Positions 23,458 to 30,539 of a stretch of 64,000 bases of DNA are shown in pieces. Positions within the stretch are counted from its first letter, which is position 1. Every line of letters begins with the position of its first letter. Both the position numbers and the translations under genes were made by a program. The DNA lies in NCBI GenBank assembly GCA_002426755.1, contig DINI01000002.1, forward strand, positions 118,178 to 182,177, given 5' to 3'. The DNA is from Flavobacteriaceae bacterium UBA5544 (GTDB lineage: Bacteria; Bacteroidota; Bacteroidia; Flavobacteriales; Flavobacteriaceae). The notes under the pieces are model-generated. The model saw only the letters and a program-made list of their open reading frames with translations, was not told the origin of the DNA and searched no databases.

Positions 23458-23870
23458 GTCAATGCGCACTTGTTGCGCATTCGCTTGAATGGAAGGATAA
23501 ATTATGATTATAGTAACATCAAGGTATGTCCACAAAATATTACACCTATATTCTCACTCATGAAAGAGACCATATTTTTTATGTAGGCGTAACAAACAAT
23601 ATTGAGCGAAGAATGAGCGAACATAAAGCCGCAACATTCAAAACCCATGTCGGGCATTATAACATCAAAAAGTTAGTTTATTTTGAACAACATCAGGACG
23701 TAAGAATTGCAATTAGAAGAGAAAAAACCATAAAAAAATGGAAACGAGAATGGAAAATAAATATCATTACTGAAATGAACCCGGAATGGTTGGATTTAAG
23801 TGAAGGTTGGGATTTATCAAAATATAATAGGAAGTAAATTAATACGAATGCGCAACAAGTGCGCATTGAC
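23458..23870 (+). mobile_element. Cassette 3: GIY-YIG nuclease gene between perfect 26-bp inverted repeats
   Basis: The 26 bases at 23458-23483 (GTCAATGCGCAC...GCGCATTCG) recur exactly as their reverse complement at 23845-23870. Each arm is itself nearly palindromic (ATGCGCA...TGCGCAT). The only gene between them encodes a GIY-YIG nuclease. The cassette fills the junction between paaZ and the paaF-like gene. Perfect arms suggest recent arrival or strong selection for pairing. Confidence 0.6.
23526..23837 (+). CDS. Small GIY-YIG endonuclease domain protein
   Basis: A 103-residue single-domain protein of the UPF0213/YhbQ type. YYTYIL and FYVGVTNNIERRM form the GIY-YIG core, with the catalytic Arg in IERRM and Glu in IRREKTIKKWKREWK. 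The tail NPEWLDLSEGW is typical of the small Bacteroidota members. It has no DNA-binding domain of its own. It lies inside perfect inverted repeats in the paa operon, so it may cut DNA or RNA at the cassette ends; that role is inference. Confidence 0.9.
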   Translation: MSTKYYTYILTHERDHIFYVGVTNNIERRMSEHKAATFKTHVGHYNIKKLVYFEQHQDVRIAIRREKTIKKWKREWKINIITEMNPEWLDLSEGWDLSKYNRK

Positions 23871-23881
23871 AAAGTAAGAAT

Positions 23882-24634
23882 ATGAGCGAACCATACGTAA
23901 AAACAAAAAACAAAAACGGCGTAGGATATATTGAGTTTTTCCATCCCGCACACAATTCACTGCCAGGAAATGTCCTTTCGGAACTAGCGCGAAGCATTAC
24001 CTCGGCTGGAGAAGATGACAGCATCAAGGTCATCGTGCTTCAGAGCGGAGGCGATAGAACTTTTTGCGCTGGAGCAAGCTTTACAGAACTCATTGATATC
24101 AACGATGAAGAAACCGGAAAAGTTTTCTTTTCAGGCTTCGCCAATGTTATCAACGCAATGCGCAAATGTCCAAAATTCATCATTGGTCGTATCCAAGGAA
24201 AGACCGTTGGAGGAGGCGTCGGACTCGCATCAGCCACCGACTATTGCATGGCAACCAAATACGCCGCAATAAAATTAAGCGAACTCAACGTTGGTATCGG
24301 TCCGTTTGTGGTCGGTCCAGCAGTACAAAGAAAACTTGGTTTAAGTGGCATGTCGCAAATTGCAATGGATGCCAATTCGTTCTATTCAGCAGAATGGGCA
24401 ATGCAAAAAGGCCTGTACACCAAAGTGTTCGATTCGGTGGAAAAGCTTGACGAAGAAGTAAAATCCTTCGCAGAAGGGTTATGCAATTACAATCCGAAAG
24501 CCATGACAGAAATGAAAACCATGTTTTGGCGAGGTACCGAAGATTGGGACCAATTATTAACCCAACGCGCAAAAATCAGTGGAAAATTGGTGCTTTCAAG
24601 TTTTACCAAAGAAAAATTAAAGGAGTATAAGTGA
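23882..24634 (+). CDS. Enoyl-CoA hydratase/isomerase family protein, PaaF-like
   Basis: A 250-residue crotonase-fold protein, placed where a 2,3-dehydroadipyl-CoA hydratase (PaaF) would be expected. Oxyanion-hole segments FCAGASFTEL and GRIQGKTVGGGVGLASATD are present. Glu134 (LSELNVGIGP) occupies the place of the first catalytic Glu of hydratases, but the place of the second appears to be Ile160 (MSQIAMDAN). It may thus be an isomerase or an altered hydratase. By context it acts in the beta-oxidation part of the pathway. I leave the symbol blank because of this residue change. Confidence 0.8.
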   Translation: MSEPYVKTKNKNGVGYIEFFHPAHNSLPGNVLSELARSITSAGEDDSIKVIVLQSGGDRTFCAGASFTELIDINDEETGKVFFSGFANVINAMRKCPKFIIGRIQGKTVGGGVGLASATDYCMATKYAAIKLSELNVGIGPFVVGPAVQRKLGLSGMSQIAMDANSFYSAEWAMQKGLYTKVFDSVEKLDEEVKSFAEGLCNYNPKAMTEMKTMFWRGTEDWDQLLTQRAKISGKLVLSSFTKEKLKEYK

Positions 24635-25135
24635 TTAGAGGGTAGGCATTAGTGGGTAGAGGGTATTAAATTATAGTGTATGGATAGTAAATATCATTTT
24701 AATTTTGAGGATTTAAAAGTTTATCAAAAGGCTTTGGAGTTTGGCGAGCTTGTACACAAACAACTCACTGATTTTCCCAAAATAGAAGATTACAGATTGT
24801 CTGCACAATTTGCGCGTGCTGCTGATTCGATTGCTTTCAACATCGCTGAAGGTTCTGGAAGTTCAGATGCCAGTTTCTTGAATTATTTAAGAATTGCAAG
24901 GGATAGCTCACTCGAATGTGTCGCTGCCACAACAAAAGCTCATTTAAGAGGTTATATCAGCTTTGAGCAAAGTGAAATGAATCGGTCTTTATTAGTAGAA
25001 ATAAACAAAATGCTTTCGTCGTTAATGAAACATTTAAAAACTAAAAAGCCATGAAAAAGTTCGTGAACAAAAAATATTTATACTATAATCTGACCACTTT
25101 GGGCTATCCTCTACCCACTAAAACCTACCCTCTAT
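24633..25135 (+). mobile_element. Intervening-sequence-like cassette 4: four-helix-bundle gene between GAGGGTAGG inverted repeats
   Basis: TAGAGGGTAGG followed by TTAGTGGGTAGAGG (24636-24664) is repeated inverted at 25106-25135 with two mismatches over 29 bases. The left arm begins at the stop codon of the paaF-like gene and the right arm ends at the paaY start codon. The only gene inside encodes a four-helix-bundle protein. The arm sequence is unrelated to those of the other cassettes. Confidence 0.55.
24680..25054 (+). CDS. Four-helix-bundle protein (23S rRNA intervening-sequence protein family), type B copy 2
   Basis: A 124-residue helical protein with FARAADSIAFNIAEGSGSSDASF, the family signature, at about residues 45-67. 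It is recognisably homologous to the copy at 17771 throughout (KYHFNFEDLKVYQKALEFGE against RYHFKFEDLTIYTVAMEFGE). The two are diverged enough not to be a recent duplication. It is flanked by inverted repeats and sits between the paaF-like gene and paaY. No catalytic residues are seen. Confidence 0.8.
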   Translation: MDSKYHFNFEDLKVYQKALEFGELVHKQLTDFPKIEDYRLSAQFARAADSIAFNIAEGSGSSDASFLNYLRIARDSSLECVAATTKAHLRGYISFEQSEMNRSLLVEINKMLSSLMKHLKTKKP

Positions 25136-25730
25136 GATTTACAGTTTCAACGGTTACATTCCAGTCGTCCACGAAAGCAGTTTTGTCCATCCCTTGGCAG
25201 CCGTTACCGGAAATGTCATCATTGGCAAAAACTGCTACATTGGTCCAGGAGCCGCCATTCGTGGCGATTGGGGACAGATTATTTTGGAAGATGGGGTCAA
25301 CGTTCAGGAAAATTGTACCGTACACATGTTTCCGGGAAAATCCATCACGCTTAAAGAAAGTGCGCATGTCGGCCACGGCGCCATCATTCACGGCGCAAAT
25401 TTAGGCCGAAATTGCCTCATCGGGATGAATTCCGTCATCATGGATGACGCCGAAATCGGTGACGAGTGCATCGTCGGCGCCATGAGTTTCGTAAAAGCCG
25501 AAGAGAAATTCCCCAACCGCAAACTGATTGTCGGCAATCCCGCAAAAGCCATCAAGGACATTTCGGACGGCATGATTGCGTGGAAAACAAAGGGCACTCA
25601 ACTCTATCAGCAATTGCCAGCCGATTGTCACGAGACCTTGCGAATGGTCGAGCCCTTGCGCGAGGTGCCCGAAAACATGAAAATGCAAGAAGGGGTTTAC
25701 GATACGTTGCGTGATTTTATGAAGAAATAG
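25134..25730 (+). CDS. paaY: PaaY, hexapeptide-repeat protein (gamma-carbonic-anhydrase-like fold)
   Basis: A 198-residue left-handed beta-helix protein linked to phenylacetate operons; PaaY has been reported as a thioesterase that removes inhibitory CoA adducts. Hexapeptide turns run from about residue 15 to 130 (VTGNVIIGKNCYIGPGAAIRGDWG, VQENCTVHMFPG, VGHGAIIHGANLGRNCLIGMN). Zinc-ligand His residues are in CTVHMF and GHGAIIHGA. The start ATG coincides with the end of the right arm of cassette 4. A GGGCGTT repeat begins 2 bases after its stop. Confidence 0.92.
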   Translation: MIYSFNGYIPVVHESSFVHPLAAVTGNVIIGKNCYIGPGAAIRGDWGQIILEDGVNVQENCTVHMFPGKSITLKESAHVGHGAIIHGANLGRNCLIGMNSVIMDDAEIGDECIVGAMSFVKAEEKFPNRKLIVGNPAKAIKDISDGMIAWKTKGTQLYQQLPADCHETLRMVEPLREVPENMKMQEGVYDTLRDFMKK

Positions 25731-25732
25731 TT

Positions 25733-25807
25733 GGGCGTTACCACAAGGGTCAGGCTTTCGGCAGTCGCTCTCTTCGAGGAGCTCCAACAATGCCTCAATC
25801 CTTAACG
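25733..25807 (+). repeat. GGGCGTTACC...TTAACG dispersed repeat, copy 3 (paaY-E2 junction)
   Basis: 75 bases starting 2 bases after the paaY stop, closely similar to copies 1 and 2. As in copy 2, a GATTGAG sequence follows the end. Confidence 0.88.
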
Positions 25808-25841
25808 TAAGATTGAGATTAAAAGAAAATTAGAAAATAGA

Positions 25842-27140
25842 ATGTCAAAATTTGACCTAAAAATGCCCAAAATGGGCGAATCTATTGCAGAAGGAACCAT
25901 CATCAACTGGCTCGTCAACGAAGGCGACAGTTTTGAAGAAGGCGACATCATTTTGGAAGTTGCAACTGATAAAGTCGATAACGAAGTCCCAGCACCAGCA
26001 TCAGGGACTTTGGTAAAAACCATGTTTCAAGCAAAAGATGTCGTGCCTGTTGGCGAAGTCATTGCGATTTTGGAAGTTTCGGAAAACTTATCAAAAACGA
26101 AAAAGCCAGCTGTCCCGTCGAGCGCAGTCGAGACGTCTTCAAAGAAGGAAGTTGCTAAACCAAAAGTAATGCAACAACCAGCGACTAATTCTGGAAGTTT
26201 TTCTGTAAATAATACAAACACCTTCTTTTCACCACTAATCCTAAAAATCGCCAAAGAACACCACATCAGTTTTGAAGAATTGGCGCGTATTCCAGCAACC
26301 GGAAATGAGGGAAGACTTCGTAAAAGTGACTTGTTCGGTTATATAGAAGATGGACGACCATACAAATTCGCACAACCAGTTGCTCAAGACCCAACCGCCT
26401 ACCGAATTCCGCAATTAAGTTTCGACAAAGGCAAAGGAAAAATCATCGAAATGGACCGCATGCGCCAGATGATTGCCGACCATATGGTCTATTCCAAACA
26501 TACGTCACCACACGTTACGGCTTACGTAGAGGCCGATTTAACAAATATGGTCAACTGGCGAAATGCCAACAAAAAAGCCTTTGAAGAAAAATATGGCGAA
26601 CGACTCACATTCACGCCATTATTTGTGGAAGCCGTCGCCAAAGCCGTCAAGGATTTTCCAAACATTAACGCATCCGTTGATGGCAATAATATTATTGTCA
26701 AAGAAGATATTAATATTGGAATGGCAACCGCCTTACCTAGTGGAAACTTAATCGTCCCTGTCGTAAAAAACGCCGATACCAAAGATTTAAAAACGTTGGC
26801 AGCCAATGTCAATGAAATGGCAAATAAGGCTCGAGAAAACAAACTTGGAGGCGATGACATCAAAGGCAGCACCTTTACAATTTCCAATGTAGGAACTTTT
26901 GGTAGTGTCATGGGAACACCCATCATCAACCAACCGGAAGTCGCTATTCTAGCACTCGGAATTATTAAAAAACGACCAGAAGTCATCGAAACAGAAAATG
27001 GCGACGAAATAGCTATCCGAAGCATGATGTACTTATCCCTGTCCTTTGACCACAGAGTGGTTGACGGATTTTTGGGAGGCAGTTTTGTGCGTCGCGTTGC
27101 AGATTATTTTGAGCAATTTGATATGAATAGAAGTATTTAA
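25842..27140 (+). CDS. 2-oxoacid dehydrogenase E2 (dihydrolipoyl acyltransferase), with a repeat-derived linker
   Basis: The lipoyl-bearing core of a 2-oxoacid dehydrogenase complex, probably of the branched-chain type given the fused E1 that follows. The 432-residue protein has one lipoyl domain (1-80; lipoylated Lys in EVATDKVDNEVPAP), a Ser/Pro/Lys-rich linker, a peripheral-subunit-binding domain (about 130-170; KIAKEHHISFEELARIPATG) and the acyltransferase domain (about 195-432) with the active site SFDHRVVDG. The linker segment AVPSSAVETSS is encoded by a TCGAGCGCAGTCGAG repeat at 26111-26135. Confidence 0.92.
   Translation: MSKFDLKMPKMGESIAEGTIINWLVNEGDSFEEGDIILEVATDKVDNEVPAPASGTLVKTMFQAKDVVPVGEVIAILEVSENLSKTKKPAVPSSAVETSSKKEVAKPKVMQQPATNSGSFSVNNTNTFFSPLILKIAKEHHISFEELARIPATGNEGRLRKSDLFGYIEDGRPYKFAQPVAQDPTAYRIPQLSFDKGKGKIIEMDRMRQMIADHMVYSKHTSPHVTAYVEADLTNMVNWRNANKKAFEEKYGERLTFTPLFVEAVAKAVKDFPNINASVDGNNIIVKEDINIGMATALPSGNLIVPVVKNADTKDLKTLAANVNEMANKARENKLGGDDIKGSTFTISNVGTFGSVMGTPIINQPEVAILALGIIKKRPEVIETENGDEIAIRSMMYLSLSFDHRVVDGFLGGSFVRRVADYFEQFDMNRSI
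26111..26135. repeat. TCGAG-type repeat inside the E2 coding sequence
   Basis: TGTCCCGTCGAGCGCAGTCG followed by AGACG has the same core as the intergenic repeat at 56703-56728 (CTTCGAGCGTAGTCGAGAAG). The outer pairs CGTC/GACG against CTTC/GAAG differ in a compensating way. Here it is translated in frame within the flexible linker. Confidence 0.65.
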
Positions 27141-27142
27141 AT

Positions 27143-27210
27143 GCGTTAGGGGTTGCAGTGAAAAGCCCACAGCGAAGCGAGGACTTGTAACGTAAAGCCC
27201 GCCCGAACGC
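27143..27210 (-). repeat. GGGCGTT-family dispersed repeat, reversed and diverged copy (E2-E1 junction)
   Basis: Read on the minus strand it runs GCGTTCGGGCGGGCTTTACG to CCCCTAACGC. It shares the ends and general plan of the copies at 12367, 20787 and 25733, but its middle differs. Confidence 0.65.
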
Positions 27211-27224
27211 TCAAAAAATAAAAC

Positions 27225-29285
27225 ATGAGTTCTTTAAATAAAGACATACTAAAAAAAGGATTTTCAAACCTTTGCACTGCCAAAGCCATGGCAGAATTAT
27301 ATGAAGCCAATTTTAAACAAGTTTCAAAATATGTGCATGCCACGTCGAGAGGTCACGAAGCCATTCAGACGGCTTTGGGCATGCAATTGTTGCCACAAGA
27401 TTATGCGTTTCCATACTATCGGGATGATGCGATGTTGTTGTCGTTCGGACTACAACCTTATGACTTGATGCTGCAGCTTTTGGCAAAAAAAGACGACCCG
27501 TTTTCTGGTGGACGTACCTATTATTCACACCCAAGTTTAAAGGATAACGATAAGCCAAAAATTCCACATCAATCGTCGGCAACTGGCATGCAAGCCATTC
27601 CAGCAACAGGAGTTGCAATGGGCATGCAGTATAAGGAATTGCAGGGTTTGGTAGATAAGACGTTGAAAGAATTACCTCTGGTGGTTTGTAGTCTTGGTGA
27701 TGCCTCCGTTACAGAAGGTGAAATTGCAGAAGCCTTTCAAATGGCAGCATTGAAACAAATGCCCATCATCTTTTTGGTTCAGGATAACGGTTGGGACATT
27801 TCCGCCAATGCCGCTGAAACTAGAGCCCAAAATGCTTTTGAATATGCCAAAGGTTTTCACGGATTGGAAGCCATTTCTATTGATGGTGCCAATTTTATGG
27901 AAAGTTTTGAAGCGGTAGAAAAAGTCATTAAAACCATTCGAAAAGAACGCCGACCATTTTTAATCCATGCGAAAGTGCCGTTGTTAAATCATCATACATC
28001 AGGCGTAAGAATGGAATGGTATCGTGATGATTTGGACGAGGCTAAATCCCGTGACCCTTATCCGGTTTTGAAACAACAATTATTGGATAATGGATTTTCA
28101 GAAAAAGAAGTCGACGACATAGAAAATTCCGCGAAAGCGAAAGTTCAGCAAGATTTTGAAAAAGCAATAGAAGCAGAAGACCCAAAACCAGAAGATTTAT
28201 TCACCAACGATTTTGCACCTACGCCAATTACCGAAGAAAAAGGGGAGCGTTCACCAAAAGGTGCCGAAAAAGTTGTGATGGTGGATTGCGCCTTGTTTGC
28301 TGTTGAGGAACTCATGGCAAAGCATAAAGAATGTTTGCTCTACGGACAGGATGTTGGTGGACGATTGGGTGGTGTGTTTAGAGAGGCCGCAACTTTGGCG
28401 CAAAAATTCGGCGACGATAGAGTGTTCAATACACCAATTCAAGAGGCGTTTATCGTGGGTTCCACCGTTGGTATGAGTGCCGTTGGGTTAAAACCTATTG
28501 TCGAGGTGCAGTTTGCAGATTATATTTGGCCTGGATTGAATCAGTTGTTTACCGAAGTGAGCAGAAGTTGCTATCTTTCCAACGGAAAATGGCCAGTGAG
28601 TATGATTCTGCGTGTACCGATTGGTGCTTATGGAAGCGGCGGGCCTTATCATTCATCATCTGTTGAAAGTGTTATCACCAATATCCGAGGTATTAAAATA
28701 GCGTATCCAAGTAATGGAGCCGATTTAAAAGGTTTGATGAAAGCTGCCTATTACGACCCAAATCCTGTGGTGATTTTGGAACATAAAGGTTTGTATTGGA
28801 GTAAAGTGCCAGGAACGAAAGGTGCAACTTCAGTTGAGCCAAGTGAAGATTATGTCTTGCCATTCGGAAAAGCTTGGGTACTTCAAGAAATCTGGAAACA
28901 AGAAGATGTTGAAACCTTGACCATCGTGACCTACGGCATGGGCGTCCATTGGGCCTACAACGCTTCCGGTGAACTGAATATGCGTGACCAAATAGAAATT
29001 ATTGATTTACGAACCTTATTTCCATTGGATGAAGACACCATCATGAAATCGGTCAAGAAAACAGGGAAATGTTTGGTCGTTACTGAAGAACCTTCCAATA
29101 ATAGTTTTGCTAGAGCTTTGGCAGGAAAAATTCAGGAAGAGTGCTTTAAGTATTTGGATGCCCCAGTCATGACCATCGGTAGCGAGAATATGCCGGCAAT
29201 TCCATTAAATTCGACTTTGGAGGAAACGATGATTCCGAGTACGGAGAAGGTGAAGGCGAAGATAAATGAGTTACTATCTTATTGA
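27225..29285 (+). CDS. 2-oxoacid dehydrogenase E1, fused alpha and beta subunits
   Basis: A thiamine-diphosphate enzyme that decarboxylates a 2-oxoacid and transfers the acyl group to E2. The 686 residues join the alpha subunit (1-320; TPP motif GDASVTEGEIAEAFQMAALK and later QDNGWDIS) and the beta subunit (about 345-686; LYGQDVGGRLGGVFREA, then RVPIGAYGSGGPYHSSS). Such fusions are usual in Bacteroidota and resemble branched-chain 2-oxoacid dehydrogenases. It follows the E2 gene by 84 bases and probably shares its transcript. E3 is not in the window. Confidence 0.92.
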   Translation: MSSLNKDILKKGFSNLCTAKAMAELYEANFKQVSKYVHATSRGHEAIQTALGMQLLPQDYAFPYYRDDAMLLSFGLQPYDLMLQLLAKKDDPFSGGRTYYSHPSLKDNDKPKIPHQSSATGMQAIPATGVAMGMQYKELQGLVDKTLKELPLVVCSLGDASVTEGEIAEAFQMAALKQMPIIFLVQDNGWDISANAAETRAQNAFEYAKGFHGLEAISIDGANFMESFEAVEKVIKTIRKERRPFLIHAKVPLLNHHTSGVRMEWYRDDLDEAKSRDPYPVLKQQLLDNGFSEKEVDDIENSAKAKVQQDFEKAIEAEDPKPEDLFTNDFAPTPITEEKGERSPKGAEKVVMVDCALFAVEELMAKHKECLLYGQDVGGRLGGVFREAATLAQKFGDDRVFNTPIQEAFIVGSTVGMSAVGLKPIVEVQFADYIWPGLNQLFTEVSRSCYLSNGKWPVSMILRVPIGAYGSGGPYHSSSVESVITNIRGIKIAYPSNGADLKGLMKAAYYDPNPVVILEHKGLYWSKVPGTKGATSVEPSEDYVLPFGKAWVLQEIWKQEDVETLTIVTYGMGVHWAYNASGELNMRDQIEIIDLRTLFPLDEDTIMKSVKKTGKCLVVTEEPSNNSFARALAGKIQEECFKYLDAPVMTIGSENMPAIPLNSTLEETMIPSTEKVKAKINELLSY

Positions 29286-29346
29286 TTTGGGCTAAAACTC
29301 TTAAATAATGATAATTACATTAGCCAAAACACTAAAACTCATTATT

Positions 29347-29589
29347 ATGAAAAAAGTAATTTTTATGTCCTTTATGGCATTATTCATGGCAACTTCCTTT
29401 TCGTCTTGTAGAGATAAGACTGAAAAAGAGAAAGTGATGGAAGAAATGAACGACAACGACGCCGAAGTGAAAGTGAACGAGGATGGCGACAAAATAAAAA
29501 TGGAAACCGAAGATAAAAAGGTGAAAATTAAAGAAGATGAAAACGGAGACGTGACCATCAAGGAGAAAACAAAAAACGACGACAATTAG
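29347..29589 (+). CDS. Small highly charged lipoprotein
   Basis: An 80-residue lipoprotein from ATG 29347 (MKKVIFMSFMALFMATSFSSC), with lipobox SFSSC. The mature part consists almost wholly of Glu, Lys, Asp and Asn in short repeats such as EDGDKIKMETEDKKVKIKED. An upstream in-frame ATG at 29308 would give a poor signal peptide. It is not recognised beyond the lipoprotein signal; such tails may bind cations or cell-wall polymers. A strong terminator follows. Confidence 0.65.
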   Translation: MKKVIFMSFMALFMATSFSSCRDKTEKEKVMEEMNDNDAEVKVNEDGDKIKMETEDKKVKIKEDENGDVTIKEKTKNDDN

Positions 29590-29600
29590 ATTGTAAAAAG

Positions 29601-29628
29601 CGGTTCTTTCGAGAGCCGTTTTTTTTAT
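29601..29628 (+). terminator. Rho-independent terminator with a TTCG loop
   Basis: CGGTTCT TTCG AGAGCCG followed by eight or more T. It ends the lipoprotein transcript and, read from the other side, lies at the end of the leftward GHMP kinase gene. Confidence 0.9.
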
Positions 29629-30533
29629 TTAATCAATTCAGAATAATTTAATATAGTTTCAAATCCTTTTGATTTAAAATAATCGGAAGGATTTTCTTTT
29701 GATGCTACCATCACAAAATCGCCACCCCAAGCTCCCAAACTTTTAATGCTTCCTTGAAAATCGGGAAACATCAGTTCTTTTATAGGTTTCAGGTTGATGA
29801 TGTTTGAAATGAGTTGTTCGTGGTCATCCATTAAATTTTGGAAATCGTTCAAATTGTTGCAATCAATCATATTCAATGTGATATTATTGATTTTTGAAAT
29901 TTCCTGTGAAATATCATCCGTGTTGTTTTTGTAATGTGCTATCCCATCACGGCTATTTTGCTTTTTATTGAGAAATACAAACCAAATATGTTCCTTGAAC
30001 GACGGATTGAAACGAATTTCTGTTATTTCTGGGGGGTTGGATTTTAATTGATACGTTATCGGAACATTATGTTGTGCACAGGCAATATCGTAACCGCTTC
30101 CGCCAAAAGTTAATTCCAATAATTTATATGCATCGATAGTTGCCCAATCCGCAATATTATTGATAAGTGTTGAAGATGTCCCTAGACCCCAATTTCTCGG
30201 AAAATCCAGTTTTGTGGTTATCACATAACCTTGGCCTGATTCTAAAAATTCGGGATTAAGCTGTTTGGTTGCGTCCAAAATCTGAATCAAACGTTGTGAA
30301 ATTTCATTGGGATGATTTTGTCTCTCTGATTCCATGTCTTTTATCGAAAAAACATCTTCAAACCAGAGTTCTCCTTTTTCATCATAACTTTTCCAAACAA
30401 TTTTAGGTTCCTCAATTTCTTCAACCTTTAACCATTGTCCAAATTTTGTTGGTACGGCAAGTGAAAGCGCACCATTAAGAACCACATATTCTGCGGTGAG
30501 CAATAATTTTCCGTTGCTGTAAAATTCTTGCAT
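29625..30533 (-). CDS. GYDIA-type GHMP kinase, probably in the mevalonate pathway
   Basis: A 302-residue small-molecule kinase of the GHMP superfamily. The ATP-binding motif 2 is NWGLGTSSTL (about residue 120) and the signature GGSGYDIACAQ follows (about 150). The N-terminal FYSNGKLLLTAEYVVLNGA matches the substrate-binding strand of mevalonate-type kinases. It lies 6 bases downstream of HMG-CoA reductase in one leftward operon. Action on mevalonate or phosphomevalonate is therefore likely, but the exact substrate is not shown by sequence. Confidence 0.85.
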   Translation of the reverse strand: MQEFYSNGKLLLTAEYVVLNGALSLAVPTKFGQWLKVEEIEEPKIVWKSYDEKGELWFEDVFSIKDMESERQNHPNEISQRLIQILDATKQLNPEFLESGQGYVITTKLDFPRNWGLGTSSTLINNIADWATIDAYKLLELTFGGSGYDIACAQHNVPITYQLKSNPPEITEIRFNPSFKEHIWFVFLNKKQNSRDGIAHYKNNTDDISQEISKINNITLNMIDCNNLNDFQNLMDDHEQLISNIINLKPIKELMFPDFQGSIKSLGAWGGDFVMVASKENPSDYFKSKGFETILNYSELIK

Positions 30534-30539
30534 TGTATT

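Noticed and set aside
23526..23837. GIY-YIG gene as a group I intron homing endonuclease
   Set aside because: It lies between two intact genes, not in an interrupted one, and no intron core is seen.
13909..25135. CRISPR array or phage-defence island
   Set aside because: Repeats are paired and inverted, not regularly spaced direct repeats with spacers, and no cas, restriction or toxin gene is near.
26522..27025. 167-residue minus-strand frame within the E2 gene
   Set aside because: It is antisense to the catalytic domain of E2 and rich in Ser/Thr, as expected for a shadow.
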